Source of the DNA: Sinomonas gamaensis
GTDB taxonomy: Bacteria > Actinomycetota > Actinomycetes > Actinomycetales > Micrococcaceae
Reading direction: 5' to 3'
Assembly (NCBI RefSeq): GCF_005876955.1
Contig: NZ_SSCL01000002.1
Location: 248,001 to 312,000, forward strand
DNA length: 64,000 bases
Below, piece by piece: positions 17,892 to 27,941 of this stretch. The position numbers and the translations under genes were made by a program. The notes below the pieces were generated by a model. It had not been told where the DNA came from and made no database searches. It was given only the letters and a program-made list of their open reading frames with translations. The stretch's first letter is position 1. Each line of letters opens with the position of its first letter.

Positions 17892-20459
17892 ATGAGACTC
17901 GACCAGCTCCTCCCTGACGCGCCCGAAAACGACGCCGTCGACCTGTCGGACCAGTTGCCCGACTTCGTGTACTCCGCGTTCGTCGGGTGGGCCGAGGGGC
18001 GCGGCCTGGCGCTGTACCCGGCCCAGGATGAAGCGGTCATGGAGCTCGTGCAGGGGAATAACGTGATCCTCGCCACGCCCACCGGGTCGGGAAAGTCGCT
18101 CGTGGCGATCGCCGCCCACTTCTACGGTCTCGCCCTCGGCCAGCGCAGCTACTACACCGCCCCCATCAAGGCCCTCGTCTCGGAGAAGTTCTTCGCCCTC
18201 TGCGAGATCTTCGGCGCCGAGAACGTCGGCATGGTGACCGGAGACTCCTCGGTCAACGGGCAGGCACCCATCATCTGCTGCACAGCGGAGATCCTCGCGA
18301 ACCACGCTCTCCGAGAGGGCGCCGCCGCCGATCTGGGCCCCGTTGTGATGGACGAGTTCCATTTCTACTCCGACCCCCAGCGCGGCTGGGCGTGGCAGGT
18401 GCCACTGCTCGAGCTGCCCCAGGCGCAGTTCCTCCTCATGAGCGCCACCTTGGGCGACGTGAGCCGCTTCGAGCGCGAGCTCACCGAACGCACCGGGCGG
18501 ACGACGACGACGGTCGCCGGCGCCGAGCGGCCCATCCCGCTGCACTACTACTACGAGGAAAAGCCGGTCCACGAGACGCTCGAGGAGCTCCTCGCCACGA
18601 AGCAGTCGCCCGTGTATGTGGTCCACTTCAGCCAGCTCGAGGCGATCGAACGCGCACAGCAGCTCATGAGCGTCAACATGTGCACTCGCGAGGAGAAGGA
18701 CCGGATCTCCGAGCTCATCGCACGGTTCCGCTTCGCGGCGGGGTTCGGCAAGACGCTGAACCGGCTGGTGCGGCACGGCATCGGGGTCCACCACGCGGGG
18801 ATGCTGCCGAAGTATCGGCGCCTCGTCGAGCAACTCGCCCAGGCAGGACTGCTCAAGGTGATCTGCGGGACGGACACCCTCGGAGTGGGGATCAACGTCC
18901 CCATCCGCACGGTGCTGCTCACCGCCCTCAGCAAGTACGACGGCCAGCGCACTCGCCACCTCAACGCGCGGGAATTCCACCAGATCGCCGGCCGCGCCGG
19001 GCGGGCTGGCTTCGACACGGCGGGCACCGTCGTCGTCCAGGCGCCGGAGCACGTCGTCGAGAACAACCGCGCGATGGAGAAGGCACGCGCGAAGTTCGGC
19101 GACGACGCGCGCAAGCTGCGGCAGGTCGTGAAGAAGAAGCCGCCCGAGGGCTTCGTCTCGTGGGGCCGCCCGACCTTCGAACGGCTCGTCGAGGCGGCGC
19201 CGGAGCCGCTCAGCTCGAGCTTCACCGTGACGCACGCGATGCTGCTCAACCTCGTGGCCCGCCCTGGGAATCCCGTCGCCGCCGCGCGGCGGCTCCTCGA
19301 GGAGAATCATGAGCCCCGCACCGTCCAGCTGCGGCTCATGCGAAGGGCCCTCGGGATCCTCCGCGAGCTCCTCGCGGCCGGGGTGGTCGAGCGGATCCCG
19401 GAGGAGGAGCGGAGTGCCGACGACCGGGAGACGGGAAGGACCCTCCGCCTCACCGTCGATCTGCAGGAGAACTTCGCCCTCAACCAGCCCCTCTCCCCCT
19501 TCGCCCTCGCCGCCCTCGACCTCCTCGGCCCGGAGTCGCCGTCGTACGCCCTCGATGTCGTCTCCGTGATCGAGGCGACCCTCGAGAAGCCGCGGCAGAT
19601 CCTGTCGGCGCAGCTCAAGCGCGCCCGCGCCGATGCCGTCGCCGCGATGAAGGCAGACGGCCTCGAGTACACCGAGCGCATGGCGATCTTGGACACCGTC
19701 ACCTACCCTGAACCGCTCAAGGAACTGCTCGAGGCGGCGTTCGAGGAGTATCGGAAGCACGCGCCGTGGGTCGGGGACTTCGAACTCGCGCCGAAGTCCA
19801 TCGTGCGGGACATGTACGAACGGGCCATGGACTTCGGCGAGTTCGTCCAGTTCTACTCCCTCGCGCGGAGCGAGGGCATCGTGCTGCGCTACCTGACCGA
19901 CGCGTACAAGGCCCTGAGCCAGACCGTGCCTCAGGACGCCCTGCGCGAGGATCTCGAGGACCTCATCGCGTGGCTCGGGGAGCTTGTGCGTCAGGTCGAT
20001 TCGAGTCTCCTCGACGAGTGGGAGGAGCTGACGAGCGGACACGAGCTGCATCCGCATGACGCGCCGCCTCCGCCGCCCCCTGCCCTCACCTCGAACCGGC
20101 GGGCCTTCCGCGTGATGGTGCGGAACGAGCTCTTCCGCCGCGTGGAGCTGTTCGCGGACGAGGACTCGGACGCGCTCGCAGCGCTCGACCAGGAATCGGG
20201 CTTCGGGGTCGACGCGTGGGAAGACGCCCTCGACGCGTACTTCGACGAACACGAGGACATCGGCACCGGCCCCGCAGCGCGCGGACCCCAGCTCCTCATC
20301 ATCGACGAGCAGCCTCGCGTATGGCACGTGCGGCAGATCTTCGACGATCCAGCGGGCAACCACGACTGGGGCTTTTCTGCCGACGTCGACCTCGCCGCGA
20401 GCGATGAAGCGGGCTCCGCCGTCATCAGCGTGACCCAGATCGGCCGGCTGGACGGATAA
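17892..20459 (+). CDS. large DEAD/DEAH-box helicase with DUF3516 C-terminus
   Basis: An 855-aa superfamily 2 helicase of actinobacterial type. Walker A ATPTGSGKSL is near residue 60, the Walker B box reads DEFH, motif III is LMSATLG, and the C-terminal helicase motif HQIAGRAGRAGFDT is intact. The remaining ~400 residues match the DUF3516 region that accompanies these Ski2/Mtr4-like proteins. An RNA or DNA remodelling role is inferred; no bacterial substrate is established. TAGGCT lies nine bases before the ATG. A small acetyltransferase gene follows after nine bases. Confidence 0.9.
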   Translation: MRLDQLLPDAPENDAVDLSDQLPDFVYSAFVGWAEGRGLALYPAQDEAVMELVQGNNVILATPTGSGKSLVAIAAHFYGLALGQRSYYTAPIKALVSEKFFALCEIFGAENVGMVTGDSSVNGQAPIICCTAEILANHALREGAAADLGPVVMDEFHFYSDPQRGWAWQVPLLELPQAQFLLMSATLGDVSRFERELTERTGRTTTTVAGAERPIPLHYYYEEKPVHETLEELLATKQSPVYVVHFSQLEAIERAQQLMSVNMCTREEKDRISELIARFRFAAGFGKTLNRLVRHGIGVHHAGMLPKYRRLVEQLAQAGLLKVICGTDTLGVGINVPIRTVLLTALSKYDGQRTRHLNAREFHQIAGRAGRAGFDTAGTVVVQAPEHVVENNRAMEKARAKFGDDARKLRQVVKKKPPEGFVSWGRPTFERLVEAAPEPLSSSFTVTHAMLLNLVARPGNPVAAARRLLEENHEPRTVQLRLMRRALGILRELLAAGVVERIPEEERSADDRETGRTLRLTVDLQENFALNQPLSPFALAALDLLGPESPSYALDVVSVIEATLEKPRQILSAQLKRARADAVAAMKADGLEYTERMAILDTVTYPEPLKELLEAAFEEYRKHAPWVGDFELAPKSIVRDMYERAMDFGEFVQFYSLARSEGIVLRYLTDAYKALSQTVPQDALREDLEDLIAWLGELVRQVDSSLLDEWEELTSGHELHPHDAPPPPPPALTSNRRAFRVMVRNELFRRVELFADEDSDALAALDQESGFGVDAWEDALDAYFDEHEDIGTGPAARGPQLLIIDEQPRVWHVRQIFDDPAGNHDWGFSADVDLAASDEAGSAVISVTQIGRLDG

Positions 20460-20468
20460 GTTGGGAGG

Positions 20469-20966
20469 ATGAGTCTTCCCGTGGTGTCCACCCGACTGCG
20501 CCCCGCCCAGCCCCACGACGTGCCCGCGATCCTGGAGCTGATCCATGACCTCGCCGAGTACGAGCGCGAGCCGGATGCCGTCAAGAACACGGTGCCGGTG
20601 CTGACCGAACAGCTCTTCGGCGAGCACCCCGCGATCTTCGCGCACGTCGTCGAGGAGGAGGGGACAGTGATGGGCTTCGCCCTGTGGTTCCTCAACTACT
20701 CGACGTGGGAGGGCACCCACGGGATCTACCTCGAGGACCTCTACGTCCGGCCGGAAGCCCGTGGCCATGGCTACGGGAAGGCGCTGCTCCAGGAGTTGGC
20801 CCGCATCGCCGTCGACCGTGGGTACGCGCGGGTGGAGTGGAGCGTCCTCAAGTGGAACGAGCCCTCGATCGGGTTCTATCGGAGCCTCGGGGCGAAACCG
20901 ATGGAGGAATGGGACACCTTCCGGCTCACCGGCCCCGCGCTCGTCGCCTTCGGGGCCGCAGAGTGA
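20469..20966 (+). CDS. GNAT acetyltransferase, SSAT (diamine/thialysine) type
   Basis: A 165-aa acetyl-CoA-dependent N-acetyltransferase. The acetyl-CoA loop is ARGHGYGKALL, preceded by YLEDLYVRP, which together with NYSTWEGTHG closely resembles spermidine/spermine and thialysine N-acetyltransferases. A polyamine or small amine substrate is therefore likely. The ATG follows GGGAGG closely. The stop overlaps the GTG of the next gene by four bases (20963-20966), so it is co-translated with the peptidase. Confidence 0.88.
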   Translation: MSLPVVSTRLRPAQPHDVPAILELIHDLAEYEREPDAVKNTVPVLTEQLFGEHPAIFAHVVEEEGTVMGFALWFLNYSTWEGTHGIYLEDLYVRPEARGHGYGKALLQELARIAVDRGYARVEWSVLKWNEPSIGFYRSLGAKPMEEWDTFRLTGPALVAFGAAE

Positions 20967-22276
20967 CGCGTTCCCGCCCTCCGCACCGGATCCTCGGCCA
21001 GTACTCGTTCCGCGGCATCCGCACGGTCGAGCACGTGTTCCGCGTCCCTCTGGACCACGGCAGGCCCGACGGCGAGCAGATCGAGATCTTCGCGCGGGAA
21101 TACTCGTCAGCGGCCCACCCGGTCGACGCCGCCGCGCGCCTCCCGTGGCTCGTGTTCCTCCAGGGTGGTCCCGGTGGGCGCGGAAACCGGGTCACCTCGC
21201 TGACGGGCTGGATGAAGGAGGCCGCGAAGGACTTCCGGATCCTCATGCTCGACCAGCGGGGCACCGGGCTCTCCACACCCGCCGATCGGACAACCCTCCC
21301 CCTGCGCGGTGATGCTGCCGATCAGGCCGCCTACCTCGCGCACTTCCGCGCCGACTCGATCGTGCTCGACTGCGAGACGATCAGAAGGGCGCTGGGCTCC
21401 GGTCCGTGGACCGTCTACGGGCAGAGCTTCGGCGGCTTCTGCACCTTGACCTACCTCTCCATCGCGCCGCACGGAATCCGCGAAGCCCTCATCACCGGCG
21501 GGCTCGCGCCCCTCGACGGCCCGGCCGAACGCGTGTATCGGGCGACCTACGCCCGCCTCGCTGCCAGGAATGCCGAATACTTCGCGTGGTACCCCGCTGA
21601 TCGCCAGCGCATTGCAGACATCGCCGACCATCTCCGGACGCGAGGCGAACGCCTTCCCGACGGGAGCAGGCTCACTCCCGAGCGCTTCCAGCTCGTGGGG
21701 AACTTCCTCGGCGGGAACACCGGGGTCGACTCGCTGCACTATCTGCTCGAGGACGCCTTCACCCGAGGAGTCGACGGGATCCGGCTCTCGGACCCGTTCC
21801 TCCACCAGGTGCACGGCACCGTGACCCGTGGCCCCAACCCGCTGTACGCGGTCCTGCACGAGGCGATCTACGCGCAGGGCGAATCCACGGACTGGGCGGC
21901 ATGGCGCGTGCTCAAGGAATACCCTGCGTTCAAGCCTGATTCGGCCGAACCACTCCTCCTCGGCGAGATGGTGTGCCCATGGCTCTTCGAGCAGGATCCG
22001 GCTCTCGCACCGCTCGCCGAGACGGCCGCAATCCTCGCCGAGAAGGCGGACTGGGGTTCGCTCTACGACCCTGCCCGCCTCGCGGTGAACGACGTCCCCG
22101 TCGCCGCGGCCGTGTACCGGGATGACATCTACGTGGACCGGGAGCTCTCACTCGAGACAGCGGGGCGGATCCGCAACCTCAGGGTGTGGGAAACCGCGGA
22201 CTTCCACCACGATGGGATTTCCGACGACGGCGAAGGCATCTTTGCGCGGCTCCTCGCCATGGCGCGGGAAGGCTAG
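20963..22276 (+). CDS. pip: prolyl iminopeptidase-type alpha/beta hydrolase
   Basis: S33-family peptidase that removes N-terminal proline from peptides. LQGGPGGRGNR is the oxyanion-hole motif, GQSFGG carries the nucleophile Ser, and HHDGISDDG near the C-terminus carries the likely catalytic His. The length is 437 aa. The GTG at 20963 overlaps the acetyltransferase stop (GTGA), which fixes the start; the frame continues open upstream only as a shadow of that gene. No signal peptide, so cytosolic. Confidence 0.88.
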   Translation: MTRSRPPHRILGQYSFRGIRTVEHVFRVPLDHGRPDGEQIEIFAREYSSAAHPVDAAARLPWLVFLQGGPGGRGNRVTSLTGWMKEAAKDFRILMLDQRGTGLSTPADRTTLPLRGDAADQAAYLAHFRADSIVLDCETIRRALGSGPWTVYGQSFGGFCTLTYLSIAPHGIREALITGGLAPLDGPAERVYRATYARLAARNAEYFAWYPADRQRIADIADHLRTRGERLPDGSRLTPERFQLVGNFLGGNTGVDSLHYLLEDAFTRGVDGIRLSDPFLHQVHGTVTRGPNPLYAVLHEAIYAQGESTDWAAWRVLKEYPAFKPDSAEPLLLGEMVCPWLFEQDPALAPLAETAAILAEKADWGSLYDPARLAVNDVPVAAAVYRDDIYVDRELSLETAGRIRNLRVWETADFHHDGISDDGEGIFARLLAMAREG

Positions 22277-22289
22277 GGGGCGATAGGTA

Positions 22290-23690
22290 CTAGACCGGCG
22301 CCGCTCCCAGGGAATCCCAGTCCGACGCGACGCCGTAGAAGACGTCGAGGAGGAGGTTGCCGTCGAATCCCGGCATGCGCCCGGAAGCCGTGTACTGCCA
22401 GGCTCTGAATCCCGCCGCCCAGCTGGTCGGGATCTTGGGACCGGCCGTGTCGGGACTGTGGCCCTCGATCGGCTGCTTGCCCAGCGGGTATGCAGCCATC
22501 CAGAGCGGGAATTCCTGCTCCACCCGGGACCAGTCGCGGGTATTGACGGTGTCCTGATTCATGTAGATGAGCGGGATCGCGCCTGTTCCAACCCGCACCC
22601 GGGTGAGCCAGTCCAATGCCCAACTCGGGTCGGCCGGATTGCTCGGTTCCCAGTCGAGCGCTACGAGATCTCCCGGCCGCAGAAGCGTGCGGGTTGCCTC
22701 GAGGAAGGTCTGTGCCTCGGCATGCACCGTGTTCTCGGGCGTGTCCGCCCTTGCGAGGTGGTAGAAGCCGATCCTCCTGCCGCCAGCGCGTGCCCCCGCG
22801 AGATGGTCAAGGAGGCTCGGGTCGCGGAAATCCACACCTTCCGTGGCCTTTATCAGTGCGAAGTCGGCTGGGATCGAGGAAAGGTCTGCCCCGGCCTGGT
22901 GCTGCGAGACGTCGATGCCCGCGAGGATCGGCTCGCTGGTGTGCTCGGGCACGCTCCTCGCTGGCGTCAGGTCCGGCAGTCCGTCAACATTCGCTGGGTC
23001 GAAGAAGAGCACCGAGGCGAAGCCGACCGAGTCGGCGAACCACAGAGGCGACGCATTGCCGCCGCCGACATCCACAGTGTCGCCGCGCACGTACCCGTTC
23101 CAGGCCTCGCGGGACCCAGCGGGGATGACCCGGACAACGGGGGCGTTGGTCCGCGGGTCGGACCGCTGATTGACCTCGGAGGTCCCGGCAATGCGCTCAT
23201 TCGGGGCGAGCTCCGCTACGGGTGGCGGCGGAGCTGGATCGAAGAACGGGCGGAGCCAGCCGGTCACCGGTCCGGTTCCCGCGTTCGTGTAGCCGAGCCT
23301 CGCACGAAACATGGGCACCTGCAGGAACCCGTCCTGCTGGATGACATCCACGCCGTTCACATCTGCGTCGACACACACCGCAATGTGGCCGAACGGGTTG
23401 AGCCCGCCGTCTCCTGTCCCCGCCCACACCACGATGTCCCCGGGCAAGGGGATCTGGGACGGGTCGGAGGGGTCATTGAGGATCTGGATGAGGAAATCAG
23501 GCGAGAACGTGAACAGCATGTCCTTCGCGTTGCCGGCGCCGGGCCACACCTGCTGCCACACCGTGTTGGCGAAGATGTGCTGGACGTAGTTCTTCGGAAC
23601 GTCGACGCACTGGAACCCGCCGACGAAGTCGCGGTTCACTGCCTGACCGGGCGCGTTCTGCATCCACGCAATTTGGAATTCGGTCAGCAT
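22290..23690 (-). CDS. endolysin-like protein: CHAP, SH3-like and GH25 lysozyme domains
   Basis: A 466-aa peptidoglycan hydrolase. Residues ~20-150 look like a CHAP amidase/peptidase with Cys28 (GGFQCVDV) and His102 (NPFGHIAVCVD). Residues ~165-245 form an SH3-like linker domain (GTSEVNQRSDPR). From ~255 on is a GH25 muramidase (GIDVSQHQ) with the D-x-E catalytic pair in ALDWEPS. There is no signal peptide or membrane segment, which is the phage-endolysin design, yet no holin or other phage gene is near. ATG 23690 follows GAAGGGGG by five to six bases. Confidence 0.85.
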   Translation of the reverse strand: MLTEFQIAWMQNAPGQAVNRDFVGGFQCVDVPKNYVQHIFANTVWQQVWPGAGNAKDMLFTFSPDFLIQILNDPSDPSQIPLPGDIVVWAGTGDGGLNPFGHIAVCVDADVNGVDVIQQDGFLQVPMFRARLGYTNAGTGPVTGWLRPFFDPAPPPPVAELAPNERIAGTSEVNQRSDPRTNAPVVRVIPAGSREAWNGYVRGDTVDVGGGNASPLWFADSVGFASVLFFDPANVDGLPDLTPARSVPEHTSEPILAGIDVSQHQAGADLSSIPADFALIKATEGVDFRDPSLLDHLAGARAGGRRIGFYHLARADTPENTVHAEAQTFLEATRTLLRPGDLVALDWEPSNPADPSWALDWLTRVRVGTGAIPLIYMNQDTVNTRDWSRVEQEFPLWMAAYPLGKQPIEGHSPDTAGPKIPTSWAAGFRAWQYTASGRMPGFDGNLLLDVFYGVASDWDSLGAAPV

Positions 23691-23802
23691 GGCGGCCCCC
23701 TTCGGCCTCGATCCCCCGCGTTTCGCGGCAACCATCGGGATTGTCCCGTGTTCGCGCCCGGACGAGAAGGAGTGAAAGAGCCCAGTTCCTTGCTCCCCGC
23801 CC

Positions 23803-25119
23803 CTACGCGATCGCGGGACGGGGACGCACGAACGCGATAGAGGCCAGGACAGCCGCGCTCAGGGCGGCCGTAACGGCTGCAAGGCCGCCGTAGCCGATAC
23901 CGGCCATGACCAATCCAGCCGTCCCACCGCCGAAAGCGCCTGCAAAGCCCATGGCGGTATCGGAAACGCCTTGCGCGAGGACACGCCCATGTCCATGGAC
24001 GGATTCTGCAAGAAGGGCGGAGCCCGCAATGGTCGACCCAGACCAGCCCAGTCCGAGGAGCACGAGACCGACCGTGACGAACCCCGGATCGGCCTGCCCG
24101 ACCCCTGCCACCGCGACCCCGCCGATGAGCAGGACCTGTCCGAGGGCGAGGACCCGTCGCCGCCCCCATCGGTCGGCTAGCCAGCCCATGAGCGGTGAGA
24201 GAGCGTACATGCCGGCGATATGGAGGGAGATCGTGAAGCCGATGATCGCGAACGAGTCTGTGCTCAGGTGGTCCCGGTGCAACCCGGCGTGGGCCGAGGC
24301 AACCTCCGAGAGGTGCAGCGGTGTCATCGCCATGACCGAGACCATGACCGCATGCGCTACGACCACGCCGACAACGGCGAGGAGGGCCGACGGGGACGAC
24401 TGGATCGCGCGGACGCCGTCCCTCAAGGAGCCGGAGACGGCGGCCACCGCGTGCGGCAGGTCACCGTCGTCCGCTCCTGCGAGCCGCCGCGCTTCCAGCA
24501 GCGGATCCGGCCGCAGGCCGATCGCCAGGAGCACCGCAGCGACTCCCATGCCCGCAACCGAGATGACGAACGGGCCGGCTGCGCCAGGCAGCCCGAGAGC
24601 CGCCCCGAGGGCTGCGCCCGGGTGGATGAGGTTGGGGCCCGCCACCGCGCCGACCGTGACCGACCAGACGACAAGGGAGAGATCCCGTCCCCGATGGGCG
24701 TCTTGAGCGAGGTCGACCGCGGCGAAGCGGGACTGCAGGTTCACCGCCGTCCCGACGCCGAGCAGAGCTGCGCCCGCGAGCAGGACGGCGAGGGAGGACC
24801 ACACAGTGGACAGGACGACCAGGCCAGACCCGGTCATGGCCGACAGAAGGCCTGCGACGAGGGCCGTGCGGCGTCCCCGCCGCGCTGCGACGCCGCTGAG
24901 CGGGAGAGCGGCAAGCGCTGCGCTCAGCGTCAGCACCGTCGTGACCGATCCCGCCCAGGCATCCGAACCGCCGAACTGAACCGCGAGGAGCGAACCGATG
25001 GCGAGCGTCGCCCCGCTGCCGAGGCCGCTGAGCAGCTGGGCTGCCGCGAGGACGCGGACGACGCGCCGCTGGGCGCAGACCCGATATCCCTCTAGCGCTC
25101 CCTCCGCCAGCTCAGGCAT
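23803..25119 (-). CDS. MFS efflux/transport protein
   Basis: A 438-aa major facilitator superfamily membrane protein with about 12 hydrophobic segments. The conserved loop-2/3 motif reads [12 protein letters not shown], and the equivalent in the second half reads [16 protein letters not shown]. Substrate unknown; drug efflux is a common role but only a guess. ATG 25119 overlaps the uvrB stop by eight bases, so it is probably translated from the uvrB message. An open frame to 25188 runs inside uvrB and is not used. Confidence 0.88.
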   Translation of the reverse strand: MPELAEGALEGYRVCAQRRVVRVLAAAQLLSGLGSGATLAIGSLLAVQFGGSDAWAGSVTTVLTLSAALAALPLSGVAARRGRRTALVAGLLSAMTGSGLVVLSTVWSSLAVLLAGAALLGVGTAVNLQSRFAAVDLAQDAHRGRDLSLVVWSVTVGAVAGPNLIHPGAALGAALGLPGAAGPFVISVAGMGVAAVLLAIGLRPDPLLEARRLAGADDGDLPHAVAAVSGSLRDGVRAIQSSPSALLAVVGVVVAHAVMVSVMAMTPLHLSEVASAHAGLHRDHLSTDSFAIIGFTISLHIAGMYALSPLMGWLADRWGRRRVLALGQVLLIGGVAVAGVGQADPGFVTVGLVLLGLGWSGSTIAGSALLAESVHGHGRVLAQGVSDTAMGFAGAFGGGTAGLVMAGIGYGGLAAVTAALSAAVLASIAFVRPRPAIA

Positions 25120-27223
25120 GCCCCGCTGCCTGCATCTGCCGCAGCTCCTTCTTGAGGTCGGCCACTTCGTCCCGCAGACGGGCAGCAAGTTCGAACTGGA
25201 GTTCAGCCGCCGCCCCGTGCATCTGCTCAGTCAGCTGCGCGATGAGCTCGACAAGGTCCTCCGCAGGAGCTGCCGCGATGCCATCGCGGCGAAGCTCCGC
25301 CTCGGCCCGCTCCGAGGCGGCAGTAGCGCCCTTGTGCCGCTTGCCGCCCTTCGCAAGCCGGTTGGCCTCGAGGAGCGCCTTGGTGTCCTGGTCCTCGCGG
25401 GCAAGCTGGTCCGTGATGTCCGCGATGCGCTTCCGGAGGGGCTGGGGGTCGATCCCCCGCTCGCGGTTGTAGGCCGTCTGGATCTCGCGGCGCCGATTCG
25501 TCTCGTCGATCGCCTGGGCCATCGAGTCTGTGATCTTGTCCGCGTACATGTGCACCTGACCCGAGACGTTGCGGGCGGCGCGGCCAATGGTCTGAATGAG
25601 CGAGGTCGAAGAGCGCAGGAAGCCTTCCTTGTCCGCGTCGAGGATCGCCACGAGCGACACCTCGGGCAGGTCCAAGCCCTCGCGCAGGAGGTTGATGCCC
25701 ACGAGGACGTCGAAAACGCCAAGGCGCAGCTCGCTCAGGAGCTCCACCCGGCGCAGCGTGTCCACGTCCGAGTGCAGGTACTGGACCTTCACCCCATGGC
25801 CCATCAGGTAGTCCGTGAGATCTTCCGCCATCCGCTTCGTGAGGGTCGTGACGAGGACTCGCTCGTCCCGCTCCACCCGCTCGCGGATCTCCCCCAGGAG
25901 GTCGTCGATCTGGCCCTTCGTCGGCTTGACGACGATCTCCGGGTCCACGAGTCCCGTGGGCCGGATGATCTGCTGCACCACGCCATCCGACTTGCTGAGC
26001 TCGTACTTGCCCGGCGTCGCGGAGAGATAGATGGTCTGCCCGATCCGCTCGAGGAACTCGTCCCACTTCAGGGGGCGGTTGTCCATAGCCGACGGCAGGC
26101 GGAAGCCGTGCTCGACCAGGGTCCGCTTGCGCGACATGTCCCCCTCGTACATGGAGCCGATCTGGGGCACGGTCACGTGGGACTCATCGATGACGAGGAG
26201 GAAATCGTCCGGGAAGTAGTCGAGCAGGCAGTGCGGCGCTGTGCCCGGCCCGCGCCCGTCGATATGCCGCGAATAGTTCTCGATCCCGTTGCAGAAGCCC
26301 ATCTGCTGCATCATCTCGAGGTCGTACGTGGTGCGCATGCGCAGGCGCTGGGCCTCGACGAGCTTGTTCTGGGCCTCGAGGCTCTTCAGGCGCTCCGCGA
26401 GTTCGTCCTCGATGGCCGTGATGGCCCGGCTCATGCGCTCCGGCCCGGCCACGTAGTGGGACGCCGGGAAGACGTACATCTCGGTCTCCTCGCGGAGGAC
26501 CTCGCCCGTCACGGGATGAAGCGTGTGAATGCTCTCGACCTCGTCGCCGAAGAACTCGATGCGCAGCGCGAGCTCCTCGTACATGGGGATGATCTCCACC
26601 GTGTCGCCGCGGACCCGGAAGGTGCCGCGGTGGAAGTCGATGTCATTGCGCACGTACTGCATCGCCACGAACCGGCGCAGGAGCGCGTCCCGATCAAGCT
26701 CCATGCCGCGCCGCAGCGTGACCATGCCCGCCACGTACTCCTCGGGCGTGCCGAGGCCGTAGATGCAGGATACGGTCGCCACGACGATGACGTCGCGGCG
26801 CGTGAGCAGCGCATTCGTCGCCGAGTGCCGCAAGCGCTCGACCTCCTCGTTGACCGAGGAGTCCTTCTCGATATACGTGTCCGTCTGGGGAACGTACGCC
26901 TCAGGCTGGTAGTAGTCGTAGTACGAGACGAAGTACTCGACCGCGTTGTTCGGCAGGAGCTCCCTGAACTCGTTGGCCAGCTGCGCGGCGAGCGTCTTGT
27001 TCTGCACCAGCACGAGCGTGGGCCGTTGCAGCTTCTCGATGACCCAAGCGGTGGTTGCGCTCTTGCCCGTTCCGGTCGCGCCGAGGAGGACCACGTCCTT
27101 CTCGCCGTTCTGGATCCGCTCGGCGATCTCGGCGATGGCCTGCGGCTGGTCACCTGCCGGCTCGTACTCGCTGACCACCTCGAAGGGCGCGACGACACGT
27201 TTGATTTCCGGCGCAAGGCTCAT
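25112..27223 (-). CDS. uvrB: excinuclease ABC subunit B
   Basis: Helicase-like damage-verification subunit of nucleotide excision repair, 703 aa. Walker [14 protein letters not shown] is near residue 49, the beta-hairpin segment has [15 protein letters not shown], and helicase motifs including [11 protein letters not shown] and QTIGRAARN are intact. A C-terminal UVR domain is at ~660-695. TAGATT (27230-27235) stands 6 nt before the ATG with no ribosome binding site, so a leaderless mRNA is predicted. No clear SOS palindrome was seen upstream, unlike uvrA. Confidence 0.98.
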   Translation of the reverse strand: MSLAPEIKRVVAPFEVVSEYEPAGDQPQAIAEIAERIQNGEKDVVLLGATGTGKSATTAWVIEKLQRPTLVLVQNKTLAAQLANEFRELLPNNAVEYFVSYYDYYQPEAYVPQTDTYIEKDSSVNEEVERLRHSATNALLTRRDVIVVATVSCIYGLGTPEEYVAGMVTLRRGMELDRDALLRRFVAMQYVRNDIDFHRGTFRVRGDTVEIIPMYEELALRIEFFGDEVESIHTLHPVTGEVLREETEMYVFPASHYVAGPERMSRAITAIEDELAERLKSLEAQNKLVEAQRLRMRTTYDLEMMQQMGFCNGIENYSRHIDGRGPGTAPHCLLDYFPDDFLLVIDESHVTVPQIGSMYEGDMSRKRTLVEHGFRLPSAMDNRPLKWDEFLERIGQTIYLSATPGKYELSKSDGVVQQIIRPTGLVDPEIVVKPTKGQIDDLLGEIRERVERDERVLVTTLTKRMAEDLTDYLMGHGVKVQYLHSDVDTLRRVELLSELRLGVFDVLVGINLLREGLDLPEVSLVAILDADKEGFLRSSTSLIQTIGRAARNVSGQVHMYADKITDSMAQAIDETNRRREIQTAYNRERGIDPQPLRKRIADITDQLAREDQDTKALLEANRLAKGGKRHKGATAASERAEAELRRDGIAAAPAEDLVELIAQLTEQMHGAAAELQFELAARLRDEVADLKKELRQMQAAGHA

Positions 27224-27287
27224 GCATCAAATCTACGCCGGACAGAGGACAGGGCATGTCCGCATTCGCCGCAGGCTGACTGCCCGG

Positions 27288-27911
27288 CTAGCTTTCGGCG
27301 ATCCTCTCGGTGCCCGCGGCCGCAGGAACCAGCACATCCTGCCACAGCCGGTCGACGGCGGCGCGCAGCTCGTCGAGGCTCCCGCTGTTCTCGATGACGT
27401 GGTCCGCGGCGGCGAGCCTTTCTTCGCGCGTCGCCTGCGCGGCCATCCGTGCGGCCGCTTCCTCGCGCGTCATCCCATTGCGCTCTGCCAGACGACGGAT
27501 GCGCAGGTCGTCCGGTGCGTCCACCACGACGACGACGTCAAAGCTGCCCGCCTGCCCCGTCTCCACGAGCAGGGGGATGTCCTGGACCACCACGGCGTCG
27601 TCGGAGGCGGCCGCCATCAGCTCGGCGGCCCTCGCCCGCACGCGCGGGTGAACGATGGCGTTGAGCTGGCCGCGTCGCTCGGGGTCCGCGAAGACCTTGG
27701 CACCGAGTGCCGCCCTGTCGAGCGCGCCGTCGTCCTGCAGGACGCCCGGGCCGAACTCCCGGACCACCTCGGCGAGGCCTTCGCTCCCCGGCTCGACGGC
27801 CTCCCGCGCGAGGAGGTCGGCGTCGATCAGGACCGCGCCGAGCTCCGCGAGCCGCCGCGACACCTCCGACTTCCCGGACGCAATGCCGCCCGTCAGGCCC
27901 ACTCTCAGCAC
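27288..27911 (-). CDS. coaE: dephospho-CoA kinase
   Basis: Last step of coenzyme A synthesis, phosphorylating the 3'-OH of dephospho-CoA. The Walker A motif GLTGGIASGKSEV is at residues 5-17, followed by IDADLLAREAVEPG and QDIPLLVETG, all typical. It is 207 aa. The GTG start at 27911 has TAGGCT six bases upstream (27918-27923). The gene diverges from yigZ with only 30 bp between start codons, so two leaderless promoters are packed into that gap. Confidence 0.96.
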   Translation of the reverse strand: MLRVGLTGGIASGKSEVSRRLAELGAVLIDADLLAREAVEPGSEGLAEVVREFGPGVLQDDGALDRAALGAKVFADPERRGQLNAIVHPRVRARAAELMAAASDDAVVVQDIPLLVETGQAGSFDVVVVVDAPDDLRIRRLAERNGMTREEAAARMAAQATREERLAAADHVIENSGSLDELRAAVDRLWQDVLVPAAAGTERIAES

Positions 27912-27941
27912 CCCCCTAGCCTAGCCCCTACACTTGGGGCG

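Noticed and set aside
27224-27290. SOS box upstream of uvrB
   Set aside because: I looked for TCGAAC/GTTCGA-type palindromes and found none, only the leaderless -10 element.
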